Positions 46,766 through 55,555 of a stretch of 64,000 nt of DNA are shown in pieces (the first letter of the stretch is position 1; every line of letters starts with the position of its first letter). The stretch lies in the NCBI RefSeq assembly GCF_003390885.1, contig NZ_QMEL01000001.1, forward strand, positions 310,001-374,000. The letters run 5' to 3'. Made by a program: the position numbers and the translations under genes. The notes beneath the pieces were generated by a model. The model ran no database searches, was not told the DNA's origin, and saw only the letters and a program-made list of their open reading frames with translations. This DNA is from Pelagibacterium sediminicola (GTDB lineage: Bacteria; Pseudomonadota; Alphaproteobacteria; Rhizobiales; Devosiaceae).

Positions 46766-47005
46766 TCAGCCCAAGGGTGTTTCGGGACGATGGCGCAGGC
46801 GTTCGGCTTCGTCCTCATCGATCTTGCGCGCGGCATCGATGACGAGCAGCGGTACGCCCTTTCTGATGGGGAAGGCGTAGCGCGCGACGAGCGAGATGAG
46901 CTCGGTTCCGTCGGACGAGAGCGACAGGCGCGTCTTGGAAACCGGACAAACCAGCATTTCGAGGGTTTTTGGGTCGAGCCGGTAGCGCGGGTTGCTCGTG
47001 GTCAT
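46766..47005 (-). CDS. Trm112-family protein
   Basis: A 79-residue protein with the Trm112 core: LEMLVCPVSKTRLSL, then LISLVARYAFPIRKGVPLLV. Eukaryotic Trm112 activates methyltransferases; the bacterial homologues are small and of uncertain role. Only one Cys of the zinc motif (CPVSK) is visible here, so zinc binding is doubtful. Its ATG overlaps the stop of the Lon-like gene by 4 bases. Confidence 0.88.
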   Translation of the reverse strand: MTTSNPRYRLDPKTLEMLVCPVSKTRLSLSSDGTELISLVARYAFPIRKGVPLLVIDAARKIDEDEAERLRHRPETPLG

Positions 47006-47661
47006 TGCAGGACGGCGCCGGTCCGGGCGCGGGCCATTTCCATTTCGGCCAGCGCGATGAGGGTCTCGGCGCGCTCATTGAGGGTCGCCGCTTCCAGCAA
47101 CGCCTGCTTTTCGCGCGCGCCATAAGGGCTGAGCATGGCGGCCAGATTGACGAGATCGCCGGTGCCGGTCTCCTCGACCTCCTCCCAATCGACCTCGATC
47201 TGGGCGAAATCGGCGTAGTCGCGCAAGACGTTCACCAGCCGCGCGCGATCGACCGTTTCCGCCCCCAGATCGGGGGTGAAATCGGCGGCGTATTTTTGCG
47301 TTGAAATCCGGGCCTGCCGGTAAGGGGTGGCAACGGCCAGTTCCTCGACCGGCTCGAAGCGGCATACCCCCTCGAGGATGATCAGGTAGCGGTTTTCCTC
47401 CTGCTCCTCGAAATGGACCAGCCGCCCGATGCAGCCCACGGGCGCGAGCGGCACTGCGCCGCGCGGGGCTTCCTCGTCGGTATCGCGCGGCTGGATCAGC
47501 CCGATGAGGCGATTGCCGGCCAGCGCGTCGTCCACCAGCTCGACAAAACGCGGCTCGAAGATATTGAGCGGGCGATGGGTCTGGGGCAGCAAAAGCGCCC
47601 GCGAGAGCGGGAAGAGGGCCAGCATGTCCGGCAGATCGGTGATGGAGGCCGGGCGGCGCAT
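47002..47661 (-). CDS. LON substrate-binding domain protein
   Basis: A 219-residue stand-alone N-terminal Lon domain (LFPLSRALLLPQTHRPLNIFEPRFVELVDDAL, GCIGRLVHFEEQEENRYLIILEGVCRF) without ATPase or protease parts. Such proteins are widespread in alphaproteobacteria next to the thioredoxin/CnoX-like gene and Trm112; function is unknown but presumably in protein quality control. It is the middle gene of a three-gene minus-strand operon. Confidence 0.9.
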   Translation of the reverse strand: MRRPASITDLPDMLALFPLSRALLLPQTHRPLNIFEPRFVELVDDALAGNRLIGLIQPRDTDEEAPRGAVPLAPVGCIGRLVHFEEQEENRYLIILEGVCRFEPVEELAVATPYRQARISTQKYAADFTPDLGAETVDRARLVNVLRDYADFAQIEVDWEEVEETGTGDLVNLAAMLSPYGAREKQALLEAATLNERAETLIALAEMEMARARTGAVLQ

Positions 47662-47675
47662 GGCCAGCTCCTTTC

Positions 47676-48608
47676 CTATCGAAACAGGAGCGACGACAAA
47701 AGCCGTCGCCCCTTGAGGGTCGCGGGGTCCTTGGGGCCCCAGGCCTCGAACAGCTCGAGCAGTTTTCTGCGCGCCCCGTCCTCGGACCATTCGCGGTCCC
47801 GGCCCATGATTTCGATCAGGGCCTGGGCGGCTTCGAGCTTTTCGCCCCGGGCGTTGAGGATCATGGCGAGGTCGAACCGGGCCTGATGATCGTCGGGTGC
47901 GGTCTGGAGCCGGGCCGAAAGCGCGGCCGGATCGCCAAGGCTGGCCGCCTCGCGGGCCAGCGCGATCGATTTTCTCAGCCCATCGATCGCGGGGCTGGCG
48001 GCGTCCTCGGGGAGCATGCCGAGCGTTTGTTCGGCGTCGTCGATGTCGCCGGTCTCGAACTGGACGCCGGCGACGCCGGCGATCGCTTCGATATTGTCGG
48101 GTGCCTGACGCAAGATGGCGGAGTAAATCTGGTAGGCGCGCTCGAAATCTTGTTCGGCCAGCGCGTTGTCGGCGGCTTGGATGGCCTGGGCGATCTGTGA
48201 CTCGTTGTCGCTCGGCCCCCCGATGCCGGCCTGGGCGGCGGCCTCGATCAGCTTGGCGGCGAAACGGGCAACCTCCGATTCGGGCTGGGCGCCCATGAAG
48301 GCATCGACGGGCCGCCCGCCCAGAAAGGCGAACACCGCCGGGATCGACTGCACACCCATCTGCCCGGCCAGCGCCTGGTTCTCATCGACGTTGATCTTGA
48401 CCAGCGCGATCTTGCCGCCATTGGCGGCGACGATTTTTTCAAGGGTGGGGGTGAGTTGACGGCACGGTCCGCACCAGGGGGCCCAGAAATCGACCAGCAC
48501 CGGACGCTGCATCGAGGCTTCGAGCACGTCGGCCTGAAAGCGTGCGGTATCGGAATCCCGGATGAGATCATTGGCGGGCGTGGCGGTCTGTGCGGCTCGC
48601 AGGTCCAT
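47676..48608 (-). CDS. Thioredoxin-TPR protein (CnoX/YbbN family)
   Basis: A 310-residue protein with an N-terminal thioredoxin domain (VDFWAPWCGPCRQLTP, active-site Cys46 and Cys49) and a C-terminal TPR-like helical half (LAEQDFERAYQIYSAILRQAPDN, FDLAMILNARGEKLEAAQAL). This is the architecture of E. coli CnoX, a chaperedoxin that guards substrates for GroEL and DnaK. Here the active site is a full CGPC, so redox activity is expected. ATG at 48608 chosen. Confidence 0.9.
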   Translation of the reverse strand: MDLRAAQTATPANDLIRDSDTARFQADVLEASMQRPVLVDFWAPWCGPCRQLTPTLEKIVAANGGKIALVKINVDENQALAGQMGVQSIPAVFAFLGGRPVDAFMGAQPESEVARFAAKLIEAAAQAGIGGPSDNESQIAQAIQAADNALAEQDFERAYQIYSAILRQAPDNIEAIAGVAGVQFETGDIDDAEQTLGMLPEDAASPAIDGLRKSIALAREAASLGDPAALSARLQTAPDDHQARFDLAMILNARGEKLEAAQALIEIMGRDREWSEDGARRKLLELFEAWGPKDPATLKGRRLLSSLLFR

Positions 48609-48738
48609 TTGCTCGGTCTGTCCTGTTCTCAAGGAAAGGCTGTTTGCTTGCGTTGTCGTGCCGGTGAGCCTTACACCAAGGGGTGCAAGGGTGCAAAGGC
48701 GGTCACCGGCCCAAGGTTAAGCATAGCGAATTTATCGG

Positions 48739-48767
48739 TTGCATTTATCGATGTGGTTGGGCATATA
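48739..48767 (+). promoter_or_regulatory. Possible promoter of tRNA-Gly
   Basis: TTGCAT and CATATA separated by 17 bases, about 43 bases before the tRNA. It is only moderately like the consensus. Confidence 0.35.
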
Positions 48768-48809
48768 GGCGCCGTTCGCCATGCTGCCAAGGGGTGGACG
48801 AACTGGAGC

Positions 48810-48884
48810 GCGGGCGTAGCTCAGGGGTAGAGCATAACCTTGCCAAGGTTAGGGTCGTGAGTTCGAATCTCATCGCCCGCTCCA
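48810..48884 (+). tRNA. tRNA-Gly (anticodon GCC)
   Basis: A full cloverleaf: acceptor GCGGGCG pairs with CGCCCGC, D arm GCTC..GAGC, anticodon stem TAACC/GGTTA with loop TTGCCAA (anticodon GCC at 48842-48844), T arm GTGAG-TTCGAAT-CTCAT, discriminator T and encoded CCA. Reads GGC/GGU glycine codons. Confidence 0.97.
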
Positions 48885-48914
48885 AAAATCCCAATTAAAT
48901 TAATGGGATAAAAG

Positions 48915-48939
48915 AAGCGCCGCAGGGCGCTTTCTCTTT
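48915..48939 (+). terminator. Terminator after tRNA-Gly
   Basis: AAGCGCC pairs with GGGCGCTT around GCA, followed by TCTCTTT. An additional ATCCCA/TGGGAT inverted repeat lies just before it at 48887-48908. Confidence 0.75.
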
Positions 48940-48989
48940 GCGCGGTTTCCCGGAACCACGGTGGAACCGGTCAAGCGAACCCTATGGCA

Positions 48990-49139
48990 TCATCCGCACG
49001 CCAAAGCCTGCGACACCGCTGCCGGATAGGCCCGCACATAGCAGGCGTAACTGTGTGGCAGGTCGAGCGCGAAGACACGGGCTTTCCGCTCCATACCGCC
49101 GTTCTCAAAAATGCCGTAGGACAAACCGACCGGCACCAT
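48990..49139 (-). CDS. Hypothetical 49-residue protein
   Basis: A short ORF that starts at ATG 49139, 17 bases after the stop of the methyltransferase gene, with a strong GGGGGAAGGA ribosome site at good spacing. The product (MVPVGLSYGIFENGG at the start, ending AAVSQALACG) has no motif I recognise and one predicted amphipathic C-terminal helix with two Cys. Two overlapping frames also run through here, so coding is plausible but unproven. Confidence 0.35.
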   Translation of the reverse strand: MVPVGLSYGIFENGGMERKARVFALDLPHSYACYVRAYPAAVSQALACG

Positions 49140-49155
49140 TTGTCCTTCCCCCCGA

Positions 49156-49698
49156 TCATTCCCGGCCCAGCCTGGGCCAGAAGAAGCCCGTGCGGCGCTT
49201 GTAGGCGGCGTAGGCAGGAGCCAGCGGGGTCTGGCTGAATTTTTCCTCTTCCGCCCGCGCCGCAACGACGTAGAGCGCAATAAGGACGATCAGCGCCAAA
49301 AGCGCATAGGCCGACCAGGTGGCCAGCGCCCAGCCCGTCCAGAAGACGATATAGGACGTATAAAAGGGGTGGCGGATGTGGCGGTAGGGTCCGGTCTCGA
49401 CCAGCCCGTGCGGCTTTTCGGGCGTAAAGGCGAAATCGAGCCGTGCCTCGCGCGAGGCGGCGATCGCCCAGAAAAACAGCGCCCCCGCCGCAAGCTGCAA
49501 GGCAAGGCCGACAGCCTGCGCCCATAGCGGCTGCTCGCCCCAAAGCGTCAGGAAAAGATAGAGGACGGCGGTGATCGCAACCCCCGCCGAGACCACCCGC
49601 GCCCCGCCCGACATGTCCCCGGCAACAAAATGGCGCTTGAGCGACCAGACATAGGCCGCAAGGGTCGCAAGGGCCGTCACGACGATGACGCTATCCAT
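49156..49698 (-). CDS. Isoprenylcysteine carboxyl methyltransferase (ICMT)-like membrane protein
   Basis: A 180-residue integral membrane protein with about four to five membrane segments and the ICMT signature GPYRHIRHPFYTSYIVFWTGWAL near residue 103. The motif binds SAM; the natural substrate in bacteria is unknown. The catalytic RHPxY core is present. It lies beside the hydrolase/P450/FeeM genes, but on the opposite strand from the hydrolase. Confidence 0.85.
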   Translation of the reverse strand: MDSVIVVTALATLAAYVWSLKRHFVAGDMSGGARVVSAGVAITAVLYLFLTLWGEQPLWAQAVGLALQLAAGALFFWAIAASREARLDFAFTPEKPHGLVETGPYRHIRHPFYTSYIVFWTGWALATWSAYALLALIVLIALYVVAARAEEEKFSQTPLAPAYAAYKRRTGFFWPRLGRE

Positions 49699-49799
49699 CC
49701 CGATGGTTCCTCGTAACCAGGTTTACGGACATTTTAACCATTTCCCGAAACCCCCTATATACGCCGGACCGATACGCTCGCGCCGCTCCAATAAAAAGG

Positions 49800-50675
49800 A
49801 TGGCGCGCTTGCCGGTTTCCCGTTTTTCCATTTTGACAAGGGATGGCGCCATCGCCGTGACCGATACGGGTGGCCCGGGCCGCCCGCTGGTGATGCTGCA
49901 CGGGGCGGGCGCCTCGGGCGCGGTGTTTTCGAGCCAGTTCGAAGGCCCGCTCGCCGACCATTTCCGCATCATCGCCATCGACCTGCCCGGCCATGGACGC
50001 TCGGACCGTTCCACCCGGCCCGATATGGCCTATACCCTCCCCAATACGGCCCAGATGCTGGCCGGACTGTTCCCCCATCTGGGGATCGAACGCGCCGTTG
50101 TTTACGGCTGGTCGCTGGGCGGGCATATCGTTCTTGAGATGATGGCGCGCTTCCCCGCGCTTTTCGCGGGCGCCGCCATTTCGGGAGCCCCGCCCTTCGC
50201 CCCGGGCACGCTTGGGACGCTGCGCGCCTTCCACCTCAACCCCACGAGCCTTCTCGCCGGCAAGCAAAAGCTCTCCTATAACGAGGCAGCGCGGCTGGCC
50301 CGCATGTTTTATGGCGAGGATGCCGGACAGCACCATATCGCCATGATCCTTGCCACCGACCCTGAGGCCCGCCCGCGCCTGATGCGCTCGATCGTGCGGG
50401 GCGAGGGCGCCGACCCCAGAAAGACCGTTCGGACTAGCCCCGTTCCGCTCGCCATCTTCCATGGCGCGCACGACCCGGCGATCCGGCTCGGCTATCTTGA
50501 GGGCCTTCACTACGCCAATCTCTGGGAAGGCCGTATCCATATCGTTCCCCATTCCGGTCACGCCCCCTTCCTTGGCGCGCCCCACAGCTTCGACGCATTG
50601 CTGCACCGGTTTGCATCGAGCGCCGCCATCGCCCGGTCTGCCATGCCTGAACCTTTTCTCACCCGCCACGCCTAG
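49800..50675 (+). CDS. Alpha/beta hydrolase
   Basis: A 291-residue alpha/beta-fold hydrolase with oxyanion-hole LHGAGASG, DLPGHGRSD, nucleophile Ser in GWSLGGH near residue 102, acid Asp in GAHDPAIRLG near 227, and base His in SGHAPFLG near 258. The full catalytic triad is present. The substrate is unknown; esters, lactones or acyl chains are all possible. It ends convergently over the P450 stop with a 4-base overlap. Confidence 0.87.
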   Translation: MARLPVSRFSILTRDGAIAVTDTGGPGRPLVMLHGAGASGAVFSSQFEGPLADHFRIIAIDLPGHGRSDRSTRPDMAYTLPNTAQMLAGLFPHLGIERAVVYGWSLGGHIVLEMMARFPALFAGAAISGAPPFAPGTLGTLRAFHLNPTSLLAGKQKLSYNEAARLARMFYGEDAGQHHIAMILATDPEARPRLMRSIVRGEGADPRKTVRTSPVPLAIFHGAHDPAIRLGYLEGLHYANLWEGRIHIVPHSGHAPFLGAPHSFDALLHRFASSAAIARSAMPEPFLTRHA

Positions 50676-52033
50676 CGCCGGGCATGCAGCCGCAGCCACA
50701 ATCCGCCCTTTGGCCGCATGGCGATCGAGGGAATGGGGATCGCCTCGCGCTCGGTCATCCGCTCGACATCGAAGCGCCGCAACACCACCGACAAGAGCTG
50801 CATCAACTCCATCATCGCAAAGCGATTGCCGATACAGATTCTGGGACCGCCGCCGAACGGGAAATAGGCAAAGCGCGGCAGGGTGCGCCGCAGATCGCCC
50901 GCCCACCGCTCGGGCCGGAAGGCCAGCGGGTCATCGAAATATCGGGAATCGCGCTGGGTGATCCAGGGCGAGATGAGCAGCGTCGTGCCCTTGGGCACGT
51001 CATAATCGCCAACCCGCGTATCGACGATCGCCTCGCGGCCCAGCAGCCAGGCAACCGGCCTTAGACGCAGGATCTCGATCACCGCGCGTTCCATCTGCCC
51101 AAGGTTGGCCATGTCCTCATGAACGGGCGAGCGGTCCCCCAGAACCGTTCGCGCTTCCCGGGCGAGCCGGTCCTGGATGTCGCGGTTGCGGCCCAGCAGG
51201 TCAAGCCCCCAGGTCATGGTGATCGCCGTGCTCTCATAGCCGGCAAGCAGGAAATTGCAGATCGCGTCGCGAAGTTCGATATCGGTCATGAGCTTGCCGT
51301 CCTCGTCCCGCGCGCTCATCAGTTGCGCGATCAGCCCCCGGGGCTCGGCACGGCCATCGCGCTGCTCGGCGATGATCCTGTTGATCAGTTCGTCCAGCGC
51401 CTTGATGCCCCTTAAATACCGGACGTGCCCCGGCAGGGGGACCCGGTCGGGGATCAGCACGGGCCGCGAATAGCGGGCGGTGATCTCGTCCATCACCCAG
51501 CCAACGCTCCGGGTGACCCAGGGCAGATCGTCGGTGACATCGGCATTGAGCAGCGTGCGTGTGGCCAGCACGACCCCCATCGAGAGCATCTCGCGATGGA
51601 TGTCGATTTCCTGCCCGTCCTGCCAGCCCGCTATCCATCGCTCGGCTTCCCCAACGAGGGTGGGCGCGTATTCCTGCAGGGCGCGGGTGGAAAAGGCGGG
51701 CGCCGCAAAACGTCGCGCGCGCTGCCATTCCTCCTGCTCGGTCATGAACAGGCCCTTGCCCAGCAGGGCCCGAAGCTGGCGCCAGAACACCCGATGCTTG
51801 ATGAACTTCTCGTGCTCCTTGACCAGAACCTGCTCGATGAGATCGGGGTCGTTGAGCAGCACGGCCGGATAGACCCCGAGCTTGAGCGCCGTCACCCCGC
51901 CATATCGCGCCGCGCAGGATTCGAGATAGCCCACCGGGTCCCGGGAAATGTCGAGCATGTTGCCCAGAACGGGCAAGCCGCGCGGGCCCGGCGCTATGGC
52001 CGGTCGGGCGATGTCGGCGTGTGCAGGTCCCAT
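50672..52033 (-). CDS. Cytochrome P450
   Basis: A 453-residue soluble bacterial P450. Visible motifs: GPRGLPVLGNM at the N-terminus, I-helix AGYESTAITMTWGL near 265-280, ExxR in EILRLRP near 318, and the heme-thiolate loop FGGGPRICIGNR with Cys400. No ferredoxin or reductase partner lies nearby, so electrons must come from elsewhere. It starts 24 bases after the FeeM-like gene on the same strand, which suggests the two act in one pathway, possibly oxidising an acylated product. Confidence 0.93.
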   Translation of the reverse strand: MGPAHADIARPAIAPGPRGLPVLGNMLDISRDPVGYLESCAARYGGVTALKLGVYPAVLLNDPDLIEQVLVKEHEKFIKHRVFWRQLRALLGKGLFMTEQEEWQRARRFAAPAFSTRALQEYAPTLVGEAERWIAGWQDGQEIDIHREMLSMGVVLATRTLLNADVTDDLPWVTRSVGWVMDEITARYSRPVLIPDRVPLPGHVRYLRGIKALDELINRIIAEQRDGRAEPRGLIAQLMSARDEDGKLMTDIELRDAICNFLLAGYESTAITMTWGLDLLGRNRDIQDRLAREARTVLGDRSPVHEDMANLGQMERAVIEILRLRPVAWLLGREAIVDTRVGDYDVPKGTTLLISPWITQRDSRYFDDPLAFRPERWAGDLRRTLPRFAYFPFGGGPRICIGNRFAMMELMQLLSVVLRRFDVERMTEREAIPIPSIAMRPKGGLWLRLHARR

Positions 52034-52057
52034 GGCACTGTCCTGTCTGTCCTCATG

Positions 52058-52825
52058 CTACCCGGCGGGTGCAAAACGCCTTTCCTCGATGGCCGCGGCG
52101 CGCGCGGTCGGCCGGATCAAAGCGTCCGCGACATTCCCCTCCGGCCCGAACATTGCTTCACGTTCCTCAGGGGTGGACATGAAAAAGGGGAAGCGGTCGG
52201 CCACCCGGTTGCGGATCTCGGCGACCTCTGCCGCGTAAAGGCATACGGGAAATTTCAGCCCCGGATAATAGCGCTCGCCGGCAAACTGGACCGAGCCGAA
52301 AACGCGCTTGTAGAACGCGGCGTGCTCGGGCCGGACCGAGGACAGGCAGTAATCGGCGGCAAAATATTCCGAGGCCATCGCCGCGATCCTCAATGTAAGG
52401 AACGGCAGCGCGGGCAGGCTCAGGGTCGTTTCGTGATCGGTGACGAACCGTGAGGGGTCGATATAGCTCAGCCCCGCATCGAGAAAGCCGTCAAGTTCGT
52501 CAGGATAGATGAGACGGCTCGGTGAAATCCGCTGTTGGGGCGTGACGTGATGAAGCCGGATGGAAGCGACCAGCCTGCCATCGACATAGACCCCGAACCC
52601 CATGGCGTTGGGGGCATTGTCGAACCCGTCGCCGGCGATTTCCTGCGGGTTGGAATCGATGAACCCCTCGCGCAGATAGGATTGATAGCGGAGCCGGAAC
52701 ACCGGATCGGTGATCTCCTCGAGCCGCACGCGGCGGTATTCCACCTGGTCGAGCAGATCCATGAGCGTAGCCGCGAACCGTGAGGTGGATGCCTCGCGGC
52801 TGCGGGCGGGCGAGGTATCACGCAT
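52058..52825 (-). CDS. FeeM/LuxI-like N-acyl synthase (GNAT fold)
   Basis: A 255-residue protein resembling FeeM-type N-acyl amino acid synthases and, more distantly, LuxI. It has a variable N-terminus, then FRLRYQSYLREGFI, EIAGDGFDNAPNAMGFGVYVDGRLVASIRLHHV (the acidic-then-Arg pattern shared by acyl-homoserine lactone synthases), PDELDGFLDAGLSYI, and DYCLSSVRPEHAAFYKRVFG near 180-200, a GNAT-like acyl-donor site. The acceptor is unknown. The ATG at 52825 has AAGGGGGG upstream, and a perfect CtrA box lies at 52858-52873. Confidence 0.72.
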   Translation of the reverse strand: MRDTSPARSREASTSRFAATLMDLLDQVEYRRVRLEEITDPVFRLRYQSYLREGFIDSNPQEIAGDGFDNAPNAMGFGVYVDGRLVASIRLHHVTPQQRISPSRLIYPDELDGFLDAGLSYIDPSRFVTDHETTLSLPALPFLTLRIAAMASEYFAADYCLSSVRPEHAAFYKRVFGSVQFAGERYYPGLKFPVCLYAAEVAEIRNRVADRFPFFMSTPEEREAMFGPEGNVADALIRPTARAAAIEERRFAPAG

Positions 52826-52857
52826 TACTGGCCCCCCTTGTCAGCGCGGAGGGAACA

Positions 52858-52873
52858 TTAACCAATTTTTAAC
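52858..52873 (+). promoter_or_regulatory. CtrA box (perfect TTAA-N7-TTAAC) upstream of the FeeM-like gene
   Basis: TTAACCAATTTTTAAC, 33 bases upstream of the start of the acyl-synthase gene, in the 126-bp gap after the GGDEF-EAL gene. The match to the consensus is exact. Confidence 0.65.
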
Positions 52874-52951
52874 CAATCGAGAAGGGCGCACGCGCACGGG
52901 CCGGCGCCCCGGGCGCCATTTTCGGCAAGCATGGTTAACGGAAAAGGCCGG

Positions 52952-55255
52952 TCAGGCGCTGCTGCCGGGCAGGCGCGCAACGGTGGCGCGGGACGCCATG
53001 GAGGCGATCAGCGCCCCGGCGTCCTCCGCCGACATGGGCTTTCCGAAGTAATAGCCCTGGATCTCGTCGACCTGGGTATGGTTTTCGATCATCCTGAGCT
53101 GCTCGGCGGTCTCGACACCCTCGGCGGTGATGACCAGATCGAGATCCTTGCCCAGCCGCGCCACATTGGCCATCAACTGCAGCGAGCGCGGGCTGGTGGC
53201 GATATCGGCGATGAACGAGCGGTCGATCTTGAGCTTGGTGAACGGCATCTCGTGCAGATAGGAGAGCGAGGAATAGCCCGTGCCGAAATCGTCGAGCGCG
53301 ATGCCGATGCCGTGCGCGGCCAGCGCCGCAAGGCAGCGCGCCGCGTCCTCGCGTTCCTCGATGAGGGCGGTTTCGGTCACCTCGATCCCGAGCCTTTCGG
53401 GGGCGAGCCCGCTTCTGGCCAGCGCCCCGGCGATCTGGGTGTTGAGCAGGTCCGAACGCAGGTCGCGCGCCGAGACGTTGACCGAAACGGTGACGCTCTC
53501 CGGCCAGGCGGTGCATTGGAGGGTCGCGGTTTCCAGCACCCAGCGGGTGATGTCGGAGACCAGTCCCATTTCCTCGGCCAGCCCGATAAAGACCGCAGGG
53601 GAAATGGGGCCCAGTTCGGGATGGGTCCAGCGTGCCAGCGCCTCGCACCCGGCAACCTCGCGCGTCCTCAGATCGACGATGGGCTGATAGGCGAGCGTGA
53701 GCCTGCCCGCCGCCAACGCATCGGCCAGATCGGCCTTGAGCCGCTGGCGGTAGCGGAATTCGCCATCCATTTCGGGCACGAAGGCGAGCCATTGCCCCTT
53801 GCCGCGCGCCTTGGCGCGATAAAGTGCCAGGTCGGCGCGCATGATGAGGTCGTCAAGGCTCGTGCCTTCGTCGGGCTCGCACACGAAACCGATGGAGGCC
53901 CTCAAATCAATGCGTTCGCCGTCGATCTCGAACGGGCGGCCAAGCGATTTGAGGATCGCCGATGCTTCAGCGGCGGCCGAGCCCTCATCGGTCTCGGTCG
54001 AACGGTAGATGATGAACTCGTCGCCTCCGAACCGGGCGAGCTGGCTATCCTTGTGCATGACCGAGCGGATGCGGCTGGCGGTTTCGACCAGCACCTTGTC
54101 GCCCGCCAGATGCCCCAGCGTATCGTTGACGTGCTTGAAATCGTCGAGATCGACAATGGCGAGCAGGACCGGCTCGCGCGAACCGGCCCGGCGGCGCGCG
54201 CCAAGGTCGGCCTCGGACTGTTCGGTGAAATAGACCCGGTTGGGCAGATTGGTCAGCGCATCGTAGCGCGCCATGAAATTGATGCGCTCCTGGGCCTGGA
54301 TGCGGGCGGTGACGTTTTCGAGCAACAGCACGGTGCGGTCGGCCCGTGAGGAGACCGTCACCTCGCAATGATAATCGCCCGAGAGCTTGAGGACGACCTT
54401 GCCGCCGGTTCTCTGTCCCACCATGGCCAGCAGGCGCTCGGCGGTCGCCCGGGGCAGGGCGCGACGCGCGATGGCCTCGTCGAGCAGGTCGATGATGGTG
54501 CGCCCGACCCAGGCTCCGTCGGAAATCTCGGCCAGCGTCTGGCGCGCCTGATTGTTGACCAGCGCGATCACCCCGTTCTCGTCGAGCATGCACAGCCCGT
54601 GGTTCATGGTATCGAGCGCGGTATCGAGCTGGTCGGCCAGCCGCGAGGCGTTGATCCGCCCGTGCACCGCATTGAGCAGCATGGTGCGCACATCGGCGGC
54701 CAGATACCGGTAGGAAACCATCATCGGGATCAGCATGAAGGCCAGGATGACGTAGTAGACATTGCCATCGATGACGAGCCCGAGCGCGAGCGGCGCCCCC
54801 AGCGCGATCGATTGCAGCGTGATGAGGCGGTCGATGCCGAAATTGCGCGCCACGATGCCGATCATAGCGGCAACGGTCACCGAAATCGACATCAGCTCGG
54901 CAAAGGGATCGCGCACGAAGACCAGCGCGATAAAGCACCACGCGCCATAGCCAAGGGCGACCAGCGTGCCGAATACGGTCGCCCGGCGCTCCCATTCCTC
55001 GGCGCCCTGCCTGTCGTCGGGCGCCACCGGATTGCGCGCGAACCTGCTCACCACCATGTAGCGCCAGAGCGCAATGAGCGCGAATACGACCGCATGCGCG
55101 AACAGCAGCATCGAGCCGGTCTTGACCCCGGCGGCGAGCATGCCGAAAAGCGAGGACATCGTGCCCCATACCAGCGCGCGCCGGTCCTTGTAGAGCGATG
55201 TCACGATCGACACATAGTCGAGGGTCGGCAACATTTTGCTGGTCGTATAAGGCAT
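52952..55255 (-). CDS. Membrane-bound diguanylate cyclase/phosphodiesterase (GGDEF-EAL)
   Basis: A protein of about 767 residues. It has several membrane segments near residues 30-185, a PAS-like stretch around 210-310 (LDTMNHGLCMLDENGVIALVNN), a GGDEF domain with an intact ARFGGDEFIIYR motif near 408, and an EAL domain with EALARW near 537 and DDFGTGYSSLSYL. Both catalytic motifs look complete, so it may both make and break cyclic di-GMP. The GTG at 55279 and ATGs at 55255 and 55234 are candidate starts. Confidence 0.93.
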   Translation of the reverse strand: MPYTTSKMLPTLDYVSIVTSLYKDRRALVWGTMSSLFGMLAAGVKTGSMLLFAHAVVFALIALWRYMVVSRFARNPVAPDDRQGAEEWERRATVFGTLVALGYGAWCFIALVFVRDPFAELMSISVTVAAMIGIVARNFGIDRLITLQSIALGAPLALGLVIDGNVYYVILAFMLIPMMVSYRYLAADVRTMLLNAVHGRINASRLADQLDTALDTMNHGLCMLDENGVIALVNNQARQTLAEISDGAWVGRTIIDLLDEAIARRALPRATAERLLAMVGQRTGGKVVLKLSGDYHCEVTVSSRADRTVLLLENVTARIQAQERINFMARYDALTNLPNRVYFTEQSEADLGARRRAGSREPVLLAIVDLDDFKHVNDTLGHLAGDKVLVETASRIRSVMHKDSQLARFGGDEFIIYRSTETDEGSAAAEASAILKSLGRPFEIDGERIDLRASIGFVCEPDEGTSLDDLIMRADLALYRAKARGKGQWLAFVPEMDGEFRYRQRLKADLADALAAGRLTLAYQPIVDLRTREVAGCEALARWTHPELGPISPAVFIGLAEEMGLVSDITRWVLETATLQCTAWPESVTVSVNVSARDLRSDLLNTQIAGALARSGLAPERLGIEVTETALIEEREDAARCLAALAAHGIGIALDDFGTGYSSLSYLHEMPFTKLKIDRSFIADIATSPRSLQLMANVARLGKDLDLVITAEGVETAEQLRMIENHTQVDEIQGYYFGKPMSAEDAGALIASMASRATVARLPGSSA

Positions 55256-55555
55256 TTTCACCGATTGTCCCGCAAGCACCAGACCGGAGGCAGGACCCCA
55301 GGGTCCGTGTTCAAATCAATTCACGTTCACGCCGTCGCCGGATGTGTCCGGCCCGGCAGGAGGGCGCAGCCCGGGTCGATACACGGGCCCTGAACCTACA
55401 CACACTGAACGCTCGATTTGTGCAATTTGGTTAAGTTTGCGGGGGTTTCGGGCGACGTGGTAAAGGAGCGGTTTATCAGGACGCCGCAATTTTGCTCCCG
55501 CGGGCGGGGAACACGGCCATCGCCCATGGCATTGACGCGGCAAGGGAGAGGACCG

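Noticed and set aside
48885-49155. Phage or island attachment site next to tRNA-Gly
   Set aside because: No integrase and no repeated tRNA 3' end seen within the window.
55418-55555. N-terminal extension of phhB back to 55418
   Set aside because: No homology, and the ATG at 55556 has a strong ribosome site.
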